A program made the position numbers and the translations under genes. Below are positions 43,101-51,268 of a stretch of DNA of 64,000 nt, piece by piece (position 1 is the stretch's first letter; the number at the start of each line of letters is the position of its first letter). The DNA comes from Phycisphaerales bacterium (GTDB lineage Bacteria; Planctomycetota; Phycisphaerae; Phycisphaerales; UBA1924): contig JAGQON010000005.1 of NCBI GenBank assembly GCA_020427395.1, positions 62,001 through 126,000 on the forward strand, read 5' to 3'. The notes below the pieces were generated by a model. It worked only from the letters and a program-made list of their open reading frames with translations. It ran no database searches and was not told the DNA's origin.

Positions 43101-43242
43101 CCTGCGTCGGATCAAGGAGGGCGTCGACGGCGTGCTCAAGAACCGCGACAAGCTCGACAGCTACACGCGGGCACACCTCGAGGAGATCTCAGTGCGTGTC
43201 GGCAAGGCGCTCGACGCGGGCTACCTCTACCGCGATAACTGA
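40114..43242 (+). CDS. Exported zinc metalloprotease (DUF5117/DUF5118-like)
   Basis: A 1042-residue protein with signal peptide (about 1-33, ending GSAMAQ). An N-terminal beta-rich region (about 60-280) has the DUF5118/5117-like pattern SVSKGYEKV, FYNLYINRKTNEVLAELP and IAVRSTGD. The catalytic domain has HEVGHTLGLRHN at residues 642-653 (H642, H646, H652), a gluzincin/metzincin-like zinc site. Just before it is an acidic low-complexity insert (about 588-632). The C-terminal region (about 720-1040) is helical. Start ATG 40114 has AAGGGAG ten bases upstream; ATG 40105 would have only one-base spacing. A secreted or periplasmic peptidase of unknown substrate. Confidence 0.88.
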   Translation: MKRDLNKWAPARTLTGVLSAVVGITALGMGSAMAQMDEPGSVSPSPEESIDLAQLAAMAGRGGPGGDSSDEDGLKPWSAVSKGYEKVVSTADGQSFYNLYINRKTNEVLAELPRNYQKQNHFFAMTVAGGEIFAGLQAGDLYTRWERIGNRMALIQPQIAVRSTGDQESRDSLETVFTDRVLLDVPIVATGPSGQPVIDLDDLLVNKAGNFFGASARGLNKSLTTVSSIKAFPENIEIEFEGPIAGGTIKKFHYSISHITGSRGFKPREADERVGFFVTSYTDLGQYDSDEKARRLINRWHIEKADPKLTLSPPKEPIVYYVEHTVPVRYRRWVREGIEQWNAAYRAIGIDGAIQVQYQDKSTGAHMDKDPEDVRYNFIRWISNDVATAIGPSRVNPMTGQILDADVVLTDGWVRVFTYRWEDLLGNLATEGYSPATLQWLEENPSWDPRMRLATPEQRERIIAERRAHNEHGHDHLDQLAEMNGFVPGTSMLGTDEFDGLGGRASQVSGMCMAATGKALDLATMRMYLSMIELFAADLEQVSAAAAANAETGASVEPEIDEETLEMIRKQLEENPGLRAMIPPEYLALLEKKDEPAKEEEKGDEPEAAPEAPKGDKKPEGDIIDGVPEWFVGPMLAELVAHEVGHTLGLRHNFKGSSAYSLAEINSENIKGKKPWSSSVMDYNGINIMMPGFGEEQGDYSSFHIGPYDFWAIEYGYGPEKNLEKVLSRVAEPELAFGTDEDTFGPDPRSRRYDLAENPLDYANNQMDLVRVIRNGLLDKFVKEGDSWSRARRGYLITLNTQMQSLSMMANWVGSAYVYRDKKGDPGDRSPIEVVPAERQRAALQFVIDNSFNDDAFGISPELLSHTTVDKWWDDVDSVMADAALPIHDRVMGMQASALTMLLNPQTVQRVYDYELFVPADQDALTLAELMQSVTESIWSELGEDIGSGYSDRKPMISSLRRNLQREHLDRLLDMSFAQSGFNSSAKPVKMLATMHLRRIKEGVDGVLKNRDKLDSYTRAHLEEISVRVGKALDAGYLYRDN

Positions 43243-43270
43243 TCCCGATCTGAAGTGATCGATTTACAGC

Positions 43271-43297
43271 GGGCGGCCCATGCGGGTCGCCCGTTTT
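43271..43297 (+). terminator. Rho-independent terminator after metalloprotease
   Basis: Stem GGGCGGCCC / GGGTCGCCC with loop ATGC (one mismatch in the stem) followed by GTTTTTC. Confidence 0.85.
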
Positions 43298-43311
43298 TCG
43301 TTGGCCACTAG

Positions 43312-44349
43312 ATGCCGAGCACCGATCGGCACGATAGTGCATGCATGCACGCAGCAGACCCAATCAAACGCAAGCGGAAGATCATCGGCGTTCTGACGTG
43401 GCTGCTAGTGCTGATCTGTGCGCCGGTTTCGCTGGCCTGGCTGGCTGGTTCGGCGTCGATGATACTGGATCTAGTTGCATCAATGCAGATCCAGATCACA
43501 GTAGTGGTATGCCTGCTCGGGTGCGTCGTGCTGTGCCTGCGACGATGGCATGCCGGCTGCGTGCTGCTCGTGCTGGCAGGGGCCGGGGCGTGGCCCGTCG
43601 TGAGCGGGCGGACGCTAACGATCCCTCGCATTCAGTACGACCAAAGACCGGATGATGTGCTGCGTGTCGTGAGCTGCAACCTGCGCCCCGAGAACGAGCT
43701 CTGGGAACAGGCGGTGCGGTCATTGATGGATCTGGATGCGGATCTGATCATCCTGCAGGAGATCCCGCCCGAGCTGAGCCGCGGTGTTCGCCTTCGTGGT
43801 TGGCTCGACGGGAGCGACTATCCCTGGTACTCGATCCGCATGGCGGTGCCCGGCGTGGTGACGCAGGGATTGATCCTGAGCCGCTACCCGCTGGAGGATG
43901 TGCAACTGGCTCTTGATCCCGATACCGAGCAACACCTTCTCTTCACCTATGTTGAGCACCCTGCGGGTCGCTTTCTCGCGGGGCAGTTCCATCCGCGATC
44001 GCCGCGGAGTAGCGATGATTGGCATGCGGGGAATGAAGCCGTCGACAAACAACTCGAAGCGTTGGCGAGCATCGATCCGGATCGGGTTGTGATCGGCGCG
44101 GATCTCAACAGTGCCCCGGCACAGCTTCGTGCACGGCGAGTTCGTTCTTCCGGTCTGCGGATCAGTAAGCCGCTGCTCCGGCTCGGTGGCAGTTATCCAG
44201 TAGACGCGGGTGTTCCCGGCGTGCTTACGATCGAGATCGATGGGATCTGGACCCGGGGGATGCGCACGGTCGCGTGGGATCGGATCGGTGTGCTTGGGAG
44301 TGATCACAAAGCGATCGTCACTGACCTTCGGCTTGTTCCCGGCCTCTGA
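43312..44349 (+). CDS. Membrane-anchored EEP-fold protein
   Basis: A 345-residue protein with two or three hydrophobic helices (about 24-48, 50-70, 80-96) and a periplasmic EEP domain: RVVSCNLRPENE, LIILQEIPPEL (catalytic Glu present), GADLNSAP (metal D/N), EIDGIW and GSDHKAIVTDLRL (SDH motif). The motifs look complete, unlike the paralogue at 33223. Endo/exonuclease, phosphodiesterase or lipid phosphatase activity is possible. ATG 43345 (MHAADP) is an alternative start. Its 3' end overlaps that of the convergent flippase gene by 32 bases. Confidence 0.82.
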   Translation: MPSTDRHDSACMHAADPIKRKRKIIGVLTWLLVLICAPVSLAWLAGSASMILDLVASMQIQITVVVCLLGCVVLCLRRWHAGCVLLVLAGAGAWPVVSGRTLTIPRIQYDQRPDDVLRVVSCNLRPENELWEQAVRSLMDLDADLIILQEIPPELSRGVRLRGWLDGSDYPWYSIRMAVPGVVTQGLILSRYPLEDVQLALDPDTEQHLLFTYVEHPAGRFLAGQFHPRSPRSSDDWHAGNEAVDKQLEALASIDPDRVVIGADLNSAPAQLRARRVRSSGLRISKPLLRLGGSYPVDAGVPGVLTIEIDGIWTRGMRTVAWDRIGVLGSDHKAIVTDLRLVPGL

Positions 44350-45925
44350 ACCGGCTCAGGACATTTCCGAGCATCCCACCGACGAGCCCACGATCGCGCT
44401 GATCAGCAACAACAACGAGCAGCAGCACCACACCTACCACGCTGATGGCGACAACATGAACACCAAGGTCGAGGACGGTGTGTATGTGGTAAAAGTGGGT
44501 GAGGGTTGCACCGAACACGAACAGGCAGGCACCCATGATGGCCGGGCGAATGATTGGCTTCACCAGCGTTCTGACACTGACACCCAGGCAGCGCCTGACA
44601 ACCCTCGGGATCCAGAGCAGGTGCGCTGTCATAAAGATGCTGGCGAAAGCGATCGCAGGCGCGTTGAACGAGGACCATACCTCGCCCGCGCGCTGCTCGG
44701 CGTGGAGCGATCGGAACAACGTGAACGCGACGATGGGGTTCATGAGCCCGCCGATCAGGATCACCGGCGCGTAGCGCTTGATGTAGCCGGCGCCGTAGAG
44801 CAGGCGGATCCAGCCGTCCGAGATGCCCCTGGCGCACATGCCGATGGCGAGGATGCGAACGGTGGTCACGCATCGCTGGAGCTGGGCATCGTCGAGCTGC
44901 TTGCCGATCCAGAGCTCGAGCAGGTGCGGTGCGTAGACCAGGACGAACACCGCGGCGGGGATCGCGATCATGGCGTGCATCTTGGTCACGCGTGGGACGA
45001 GCGTTGTCAGCCGATCACCCTGCTGCTGGCTTGAGAGGCGGGCCGCGACGACATCGAGCCCGTCGGTCATACCCACCGTGATCATCCTGATGTAGGACGC
45101 GAGCCGGACCGCCGCGACAAAGACCGCGTTGCCCGCCAGCCCGAACCAGAGGTTGACGAGCAGTTGATCGAGGCGGATGTGCATGTTGAGGGCAGCGCTG
45201 ACGACGCCGTTCCAGCCGCTGGTCTTGACGATGCTCACGATCTCCGTCCGGTCGGCCAGCGATGGCTTGGGGAGCGTGCGTCGATCGAGGAAGAGCATGA
45301 CGAGCGAGGCGAGCGTGACCACGCACACGGCGCAGAGCGCCCCGGTGATGGCAAACCGCACGAGTGTTTCCTGCGGGTCATCGATCGGGAAGAGGACGAC
45401 CCAGACGATCGCCGCGATGAGGTAGCTGGAACGCTCGGCCACGAGCCACGCGTTGTACATGCCCATGCGTTCCGAGACGATGTACATATTGAAGAGCGGC
45501 GCGGCACCTATCGCAACCGCCGACGAGATGCCCTGAAAGATCACGATCGTTCTGGCCGTGGTCATCCATGACGCCTCGATGTTGAGCAGCGGCAGGCAGA
45601 AGTAGATGGCGGCGTAGATACAGACGCCGAAGAACATCGATGTCACGGAGACGACAAAGGCGCTATTGATGACCTTCTTGAAGTAGGCGTCGTCGCCGCG
45701 GTGGTACGCGTCGCCCAGCTCGCGGTTCATGCTCGTCTGCACGATCTCCTTGAACATGTCCCCGAAGCCTGCGGTTGCCCCGAGCATGCCCCAGAGCCCG
45801 AACCCGATATCGGTCGCGCCGTTGAGGACGAGCGGCACCAGCACGATGCCCATCGACACCATGAAGACCAGCCGCGCGTAGTTGCTCGTGATTCGCAGGA
45901 GCCCTTTGCCGAGTTCAGAGGCCAT
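44318..45925 (-). CDS. Wzx-type polysaccharide flippase
   Basis: A 535-residue inner-membrane protein with about 12-14 helices. N-terminal MASELGKGLLRITSNYARLV and the repeated helix pairs match the MOP-superfamily polysaccharide exporters (Wzx/RfbX). It would move undecaprenyl-linked repeat units across the inner membrane. Last gene of the minus-strand EPS run; it starts 14 bases after the polymerase stop (45940). The C-terminal 31 bases overlap the convergent EEP gene. Confidence 0.85.
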   Translation of the reverse strand: MASELGKGLLRITSNYARLVFMVSMGIVLVPLVLNGATDIGFGLWGMLGATAGFGDMFKEIVQTSMNRELGDAYHRGDDAYFKKVINSAFVVSVTSMFFGVCIYAAIYFCLPLLNIEASWMTTARTIVIFQGISSAVAIGAAPLFNMYIVSERMGMYNAWLVAERSSYLIAAIVWVVLFPIDDPQETLVRFAITGALCAVCVVTLASLVMLFLDRRTLPKPSLADRTEIVSIVKTSGWNGVVSAALNMHIRLDQLLVNLWFGLAGNAVFVAAVRLASYIRMITVGMTDGLDVVAARLSSQQQGDRLTTLVPRVTKMHAMIAIPAAVFVLVYAPHLLELWIGKQLDDAQLQRCVTTVRILAIGMCARGISDGWIRLLYGAGYIKRYAPVILIGGLMNPIVAFTLFRSLHAEQRAGEVWSSFNAPAIAFASIFMTAHLLWIPRVVRRCLGVSVRTLVKPIIRPAIMGACLFVFGATLTHFYHIHTVLDLGVHVVAISVVGVVLLLVVVADQRDRGLVGGMLGNVLSRFRGREQAEGQ

Positions 45926-45939
45926 GGACCGCTACTTTC

Positions 45940-47373
45940 TTAGGCGTCTGCCCCGCTCGGTCGCTGGAATCCAGCGTGCTCGGCGTCGTAGATATCTTGA
46001 GCATCCCGGTCGTCATACTCGAATCCGTCTTCTGCTACGCTGTTCCACTCGTCGAGGTACTCCAGATCCTGCTCACTGCCGAATCCGAACATCGTGAGGA
46101 ACTTGGAGACGATCACGAGACAGATGTAGGAGCCGACGACGGAGAACACGAGGATAAACATGAACACACCGGTCTCGCCTCGGGGCATACCCAGCACCTG
46201 CCCGAGCGCAGAACCCATGGGGAGCACGATCAGCGGGTTGTCGATGCTTCGTATGAGCACCTCGTCGAAAAACCGGCACACATAGGCGAGGATGATCGCG
46301 TAGATGATCAGCGCGTACCAACCCCCCTCCGCGGCTGCGTGCCCGACGATCCCCGGTCCCACCGTGAGGCGATCACGATGCACCTTGAGCATGTTGGCGA
46401 GATAGGGCATCTGCTTGGCAAGCGGGGGAGGCTTCCCGATCCAGATTGCCCGAGGAACCGGAAGCATGAACGCATATCGCATCGTGAAGAGCGGGCGCTG
46501 CTCGAAGTTCTCGGGAAAGTTTTCGATGAGCCACATGGAGCGCCCGCCGGCGCTCTGCCCGTTGAGCAGCAGCATCATTCCTTCACTCACGCTGCCCTCG
46601 GTCATGATCGCCCTGATATGCTCGCCCGCGCTCCGATCGTGCTCCGATGCGGATCGCACGCTTGTATACAGCGCGAGCAGGACGGTCGGGATGAACCCGA
46701 TCAGAACCAGTGTCATCACGGCTCGCAGCGGGCGCGCTTCTCTCCACTTCGAGTAGAACATGCCCCACATGAAGCACCCAAGCACCGCAACGAGCTCACG
46801 CCGCCCGAATGAGCCGGTGATCACATTAAGGCAGTTGATCGAGACGATGACAAAGCTCATCATCGCGTAGACAGGGTTGTACAGGCGGGGAGCCCATACC
46901 CATGCCGCGAGCCCGCTTGCGATCGCCGCGAAGGAGATGGCGAGGAAACGAGCGAGCACACCCACGAGTGGCACATTGACACCGAAGTGCAGCCCGATGG
47001 CGATGATGGTGAGCAGCACCGCGATCGCGATATTGAGGCTCGCACCGGGTTTAAATCGCGTGATCGGCAGGATCTTCACAAACCCTTTGACCAGTGGGAG
47101 CCTGGGGTAGGCGAGATAGAACACGCCAAAGAAGACACTGGCCCAGATCAGGAATGTGAGGCCGGAACCCTCGGGGTCGGAGAGCTCAAACTGCCCGTTA
47201 TCGCCCGTTGCAAGGGTATAGATCGGGCTTGTCACCTGGAACACGATGAACCCGACAAGGAAGGTGTTCCGAACAGAGATCAGGTAGACCTTGTAGCGTA
47301 CGGCATCGATGATCATCAGGGCGATGATCAGGATCGCGAGAACCACGAACATGAAGTTGAGGAATGCAATCAA
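45940..47373 (-). CDS. O-antigen/EPS polymerase-like membrane protein (Wzy-like)
   Basis: A 477-residue polytopic membrane protein with about 10-12 helices and a large periplasmic loop (about 230-350) rich in Arg and Asn (SAGEHIRAIM, GGRSMWLIENFPENF), as in Wzy polymerases. The acidic C-terminus (DEWNSVAEDGFEYDDRDAQD) is cytoplasmic. I choose TTG 47373 (IAFLNF), which overlaps the stop of the sulfotransferase (TTGA); the upstream in-frame start is inside that gene. It would join repeat units after flipping. Confidence 0.72.
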   Translation of the reverse strand: MIAFLNFMFVVLAILIIALMIIDAVRYKVYLISVRNTFLVGFIVFQVTSPIYTLATGDNGQFELSDPEGSGLTFLIWASVFFGVFYLAYPRLPLVKGFVKILPITRFKPGASLNIAIAVLLTIIAIGLHFGVNVPLVGVLARFLAISFAAIASGLAAWVWAPRLYNPVYAMMSFVIVSINCLNVITGSFGRRELVAVLGCFMWGMFYSKWREARPLRAVMTLVLIGFIPTVLLALYTSVRSASEHDRSAGEHIRAIMTEGSVSEGMMLLLNGQSAGGRSMWLIENFPENFEQRPLFTMRYAFMLPVPRAIWIGKPPPLAKQMPYLANMLKVHRDRLTVGPGIVGHAAAEGGWYALIIYAIILAYVCRFFDEVLIRSIDNPLIVLPMGSALGQVLGMPRGETGVFMFILVFSVVGSYICLVIVSKFLTMFGFGSEQDLEYLDEWNSVAEDGFEYDDRDAQDIYDAEHAGFQRPSGADA

Positions 47374-48266
47374 CCCTGGACCTCCGAGGCGGGGGTGTTG
47401 GCCATGTACCAGCTCTCCCAATCGACATCGGGGCCCAGCAGGCACTCACTTGAGATCGATGCCATACGACCTGGTTCTTCGCGGAGATCCTCGATCACCA
47501 CCCGAGCGAGCGAATCCCCGATATCGACCCTCTCAACACGGTTTTTGGGCAGCAGGGCGTGCCGTACGCGATCGCGGGCGGCGTTAGACAACATAGGGCG
47601 TACGACACGCCGGTACACGGGGTTCCTGGGAACCCAGCCGAATGGACCTTTCGCGACCGGCTTGCTGGACGAGGCGTTAAAGGCTCGCTGTTCGTCGATC
47701 GCGTCCGGGTTGGGCTCAGCGCCCATCCATTCCCAGAGCTGGACACAACGCTCCCGCCGGTTTGACGTGTAATCATCGAAACGGACCACGCGGATGTTTC
47801 CGGTCCCGAACCGGTCGAGCCAGGGCTCGATCTGGTGGGCATAGGCCGTATATTGCAGCAGCTCGGGGTGTGCCGCGATGAGCTGATCTTGTGGTGCTGG
47901 TGTGAACTCGCCGTTCGCAAGAGCATGATTGATGTGCGAGGAGATCCGCTCTCTCGGGTTCCTGATGATGTAGATGAGTTTGAGATCGCTGCCCAGCACG
48001 CGATGGGCACGCTCGGCAACCCCCTCGAAGGTCGGGCGTTTGGTGTAGTTCGTCGATGCTTCGGCGCAGATCTGCCCAGGGCGAGCGTTGTCGAACATCG
48101 ACGCGTAGGCACGCAGCCCGCCTTCAGTGAGGACATCGTCTCTGGTGAGGTTGCCCGGCTCTTTATCGAGCGGGAAGAAGATCGATGGAGATGTGCCCAG
48201 GTCACGGTACAGCGTGGTGCTGCCGCACTTCATGCCACCGATAATGAGCAGGCCGGGAAGGTTCAC
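47370..48266 (-). CDS. Sulfotransferase (PAPS-dependent)
   Basis: A 298-residue cytosolic sulfotransferase: LLIIGGMKCGSTTLYRDL (5-22) is the 5'-phosphosulfate loop and LIYIIRNPRERISSHINHAL the 3'-phosphate site, with the family's W-D/E C-terminal region. It would sulfate a sugar residue of the repeat unit with PAPS. The GTG at 48266 overlaps the GT4 stop (GTGA) and the stop overlaps the polymerase start, so translation is coupled on both sides. Confidence 0.85.
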   Translation of the reverse strand: MNLPGLLIIGGMKCGSTTLYRDLGTSPSIFFPLDKEPGNLTRDDVLTEGGLRAYASMFDNARPGQICAEASTNYTKRPTFEGVAERAHRVLGSDLKLIYIIRNPRERISSHINHALANGEFTPAPQDQLIAAHPELLQYTAYAHQIEPWLDRFGTGNIRVVRFDDYTSNRRERCVQLWEWMGAEPNPDAIDEQRAFNASSSKPVAKGPFGWVPRNPVYRRVVRPMLSNAARDRVRHALLPKNRVERVDIGDSLARVVIEDLREEPGRMASISSECLLGPDVDWESWYMANTPASEVQG

Positions 48267-49423
48267 CTCGCCCCCCCCATCGCGCGGGTGTAGAGCGCTC
48301 TTATGGAATCGGAGACGGCTTCGGGCCTGAAGGTGCTGAACGTCCAGTCTCGTCCACGCTGTCCCATCTGGCGCAGTCGAGCCGTGTCGCTGAGGTGCTC
48401 GCGCATCGCGTCCGCGAAGGCGTGGGGTGTGTTGTCGACGATGATACCGGCGCCGGACGATTCGAGCTCGGGCCATGTATCGGTCCCCTTCGTCGTCAGC
48501 ACGGGCGTCCCGGCACCGAGTGATTCGAAGTAGACAAATCCGAAGTTCTCCTGGCTCGTGGGCAGCACGAAGAGGTCCGCGGCCCGAAGCAACGCAACCT
48601 TTGGTGCACCCGAAGCGAAGCCCGCGAAGTATGTAGACCCCCCGATGCCTCTTTGGTCCACGAGTGATTTCATCTGGGCGACATACTCGTCCTCGCCGGT
48701 GCCCGCGATAATCAGCTGGTGATCGAATCCCGATTGATGCAGGAGTGCGCTCGCTTCGATGAGCCGATCGACACCTTTTTTATAGTTGATCCGGCTCAGG
48801 AAGATCGCCTTGGGTTTCTCTCGATCGAGCGAAGGGAACGATTCGTATGCGAGCGATTCATCCGGGAGCTGCGCGTACTCATCGAGATCGAACGGGAGCG
48901 GCGCGACCATGCCCTTTCCGGGATCGAACCACTTGGACGCCTGCTCGAGCTCGGCCTGCGCGGTGCAGTGGATCACGCTCGCGTCACGCAGCAGGTTCCT
49001 TGCCCATGTCTTTAGGAAGAAGATCTTCTTTGGACGGCGCTGTGTCATACACCAGTCGTCGAGCATCCCATGCACACTCAGCACATAGGGCTTGCCCAGT
49101 TTCTGACAAATCTTTACGACCTGCGGGTTGGCCATGCCCCACATGGAGTGCAGGTGGACGACGTCGTAACCGCTCATGACTCTTTCGATACTTTGGCGCT
49201 GTTGTTTCGTCAGCGTCCCCGCGGCTCCCGAGGCCGCTTCGAGCGTATGGATATGAACATTCTCCGCGGAACCTTCAGACCAATCTTTCGGAACTCCGGA
49301 TGGGTTGGTTGTCACCAGACCGATCTCGTCGGTCCGCATGCCCATGGACATCAGGTCGAGCACGGCCTTGACCACGCCGCCTTCTTCGAGGCGCATTGTC
49401 ATTTTGAAGTGCAAGATTTTCAT
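48263..49423 (-). CDS. Glycosyltransferase family 4
   Basis: A 386-residue GT-B enzyme. The N-terminal domain has a GGVVKAVLDLM loop (15-25) and YDVVHLHSMWG (84-94); the C-terminal domain has KAIFLSRINYKKGVDRLIEA, LIIAGTGED and the FVYFESLGAGTPVL nucleotide-sugar site (E-x7-E type). It would add one sugar to the lipid-linked repeat unit. Start ATG 49423, one base after the preceding sulfotransferase stop (49425). Confidence 0.92.
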   Translation of the reverse strand: MKILHFKMTMRLEEGGVVKAVLDLMSMGMRTDEIGLVTTNPSGVPKDWSEGSAENVHIHTLEAASGAAGTLTKQQRQSIERVMSGYDVVHLHSMWGMANPQVVKICQKLGKPYVLSVHGMLDDWCMTQRRPKKIFFLKTWARNLLRDASVIHCTAQAELEQASKWFDPGKGMVAPLPFDLDEYAQLPDESLAYESFPSLDREKPKAIFLSRINYKKGVDRLIEASALLHQSGFDHQLIIAGTGEDEYVAQMKSLVDQRGIGGSTYFAGFASGAPKVALLRAADLFVLPTSQENFGFVYFESLGAGTPVLTTKGTDTWPELESSGAGIIVDNTPHAFADAMREHLSDTARLRQMGQRGRDWTFSTFRPEAVSDSIRALYTRAMGGAR

Positions 49424-49424
49424 G

Positions 49425-50378
49425 TTATCCCATCACTCCGATGGGCTCGGCGCGCCCTGTAAACCCGTAGCGCCGCTGATACTCGTTGAATCGATCGCAC
49501 ATGTGCCGGGGAAGTCGCAGCGTGCTCCCTGGGTTGAGGTGTTCCTGGTTGAGTATCTCGTTTGCTCGGCTTACCCACCGCTTGTTGCAGGGAATATCAA
49601 AGTGTGCTGCGATCTGCTCGCATGTCTCCTCCGTCTTCATCGTCAGATCCGTGTATGTCACCTCGAGAAGCTGATCTCCCAGCGATTCCCGCCAGCGATC
49701 GATCTCACCGATGCTCACAAGCCACTCGTAGGCACCACGCTGCTCATTCGTTTGCAACTGACTTACTTCATCGGGGAAATAGCCGCGAGCGCTGGCTTCT
49801 CGGCTGAGCTTCTTCCATTTGCTCAGACGCGTCCCCCACCACTGGTTGTAGCTGGGCTTAAAGCCAAGCCGGTAGTAGGGCTTGGACGCGATGCGTCCGA
49901 TCGAACGGACGACACTGAGCCCGTTGCGGACCAGATGAAGAACACTCGGTTGAGGAACCGCTGTGCTGATCCAACCAAGCCTGGCTGCGTTGTGTGGCGT
50001 TTTCTCGATCACGCACTCGTGCTCGTGCGCTCTGCCGCTTCGTGCGATGAGTTTGTCGAACTTCGCCCGCGCCTCGGGTGTGGAGTCTTTTCGCTCGAAG
50101 AAGAGCTGTGTTTCGTCAGGAGATGAGTGCAGCCCGGTCACATCCATCCGGGTGTCGATGGTTTGCCAGAGGTGGTATGGCTCCCGCAGGTAGTTGACGC
50201 GGGGATTCATCGAGACAACCTGCCCCAGCACGGTCGTTCCCGATCGCCCGCATCCGACGATAAACCGGACAGGCAGGCGATCTCGCTCGGCGTGTGGCAT
50301 CACGCAGCGGAATCGCGCGCCCGCTCGGAGCTTGAGCAGTTTGGCGGTTCTCAGGTATGGCAGCAGTGCTTGCTTCAA
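49425..50378 (-). CDS. Sulfotransferase, second copy
   Basis: A 317-residue sulfotransferase-family protein. 5'-phosphosulfate loop RFIVGCGRSGTTVLGQVV (38-55) and 3'-phosphate region SVLHLVRNGLSVVRSIGRIA. It is not closely similar to the sulfotransferase at 47370, so the two probably modify different positions. The TTG start at 50378 overlaps the GT2 stop (TTGA) and has GGAGGAG immediately upstream. Confidence 0.85.
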   Translation of the reverse strand: MKQALLPYLRTAKLLKLRAGARFRCVMPHAERDRLPVRFIVGCGRSGTTVLGQVVSMNPRVNYLREPYHLWQTIDTRMDVTGLHSSPDETQLFFERKDSTPEARAKFDKLIARSGRAHEHECVIEKTPHNAARLGWISTAVPQPSVLHLVRNGLSVVRSIGRIASKPYYRLGFKPSYNQWWGTRLSKWKKLSREASARGYFPDEVSQLQTNEQRGAYEWLVSIGEIDRWRESLGDQLLEVTYTDLTMKTEETCEQIAAHFDIPCNKRWVSRANEILNQEHLNPGSTLRLPRHMCDRFNEYQRRYGFTGRAEPIGVMG

Positions 50379-51268
50379 GTCTCCTCCTTGTCGCTGGTTG
50401 AGCGGCCCTCGCCGCGGTCCGCGGCGACGAGGTCGGGGCGCTTCAGCTCACGCACCTTCAGCACAATCATATATTCGTACATCGCCTGCAGCCGGCAGTA
50501 GGTCCAACCGGCCCGTCCGTCGAGGAAACCACGCCCGAGCACATACATGTAGACAAACTTGAGCAGCGGGCGGCACGGCATCCGGAATGAGATGTTTTTG
50601 AGCTCAAGCCGACGCGTATTGCGATCGCTTGACAACAGATTCCCGAGCTTCACCGGGTTGTCCGCGAGCGCCTTCATCGTCTCATTCGCTTCGTAGGTCG
50701 AATAGCGGTTGTGGCGCTCGATCCACTCGCGGATGCCCTTGGAAAAGTTGTAGTGGATGAAGTGCTTGCGCAGATAGCCGATCTGCCCGTCCACCATGGG
50801 CACCGGGTTGGCATCACGCGCAAAGCGGATCCTGGGTGGTTGGAAGAACCGCATGATGTTGCCCGGCGGCATCGCGTGCTTGAGCCAGCGGCCTTTATAG
50901 ATGTTCTTGCGGCCGCAGTAGTACGCGACCGGATCGCTCTTCTCGATCGACATCTCGCCTGATTCCCAGGCCGCAGCGATCGATTCGATCTCGGCGCGTA
51001 GCTCGGGCGTCATCCGCTCGTCGGCATCGAGGTAGAACACCCAGCGGTGCTTGAACTCGATGTGCTCCATCGCCCAGTTCTGATGGTTGCCGCGCCCGTC
51101 GTAGGCCCGCTCGAACCAGCGGGCGCCGGCGGCCTCACTGATCTCACGCGTCCGATCGCTCGAGAGCGAATCGAGCACCACGATGTCGTCGGCCCACGAC
51201 ACCGATTCGAGCAAGCCCGGCAGGTTCTGCTCCTCGTTGAGCGTCTGGATGAAGATCGAGATCGTCAT
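50375..51268 (-). CDS. Glycosyltransferase family 2 (WaaE/KdtX-like)
   Basis: A 297-residue GT-A enzyme of the lipopolysaccharide-core type: ISIFIQTLNEEQNLPGLLES (3-22), DDIVVLDSLSSDRTREI and the metal motif FYLDADERM (D-A-D). The length and the C-terminal IREWIERHNRYS region match the beta-1,4-glucosyltransferase-like WaaE group. The ATG at 51268 is in the ATGA overlap with the preceding acetyltransferase stop. Confidence 0.92.
   Translation of the reverse strand: MTISIFIQTLNEEQNLPGLLESVSWADDIVVLDSLSSDRTREISEAAGARWFERAYDGRGNHQNWAMEHIEFKHRWVFYLDADERMTPELRAEIESIAAAWESGEMSIEKSDPVAYYCGRKNIYKGRWLKHAMPPGNIMRFFQPPRIRFARDANPVPMVDGQIGYLRKHFIHYNFSKGIREWIERHNRYSTYEANETMKALADNPVKLGNLLSSDRNTRRLELKNISFRMPCRPLLKFVYMYVLGRGFLDGRAGWTYCRLQAMYEYMIVLKVRELKRPDLVAADRGEGRSTSDKEET

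Noticed and set aside
47374-48476. Longer upstream starts for the sulfotransferase and polymerase genes
   Set aside because: They run into the preceding genes in other frames and lack homology; the overlap starts at 48266 and 47373 give family-like N-termini.
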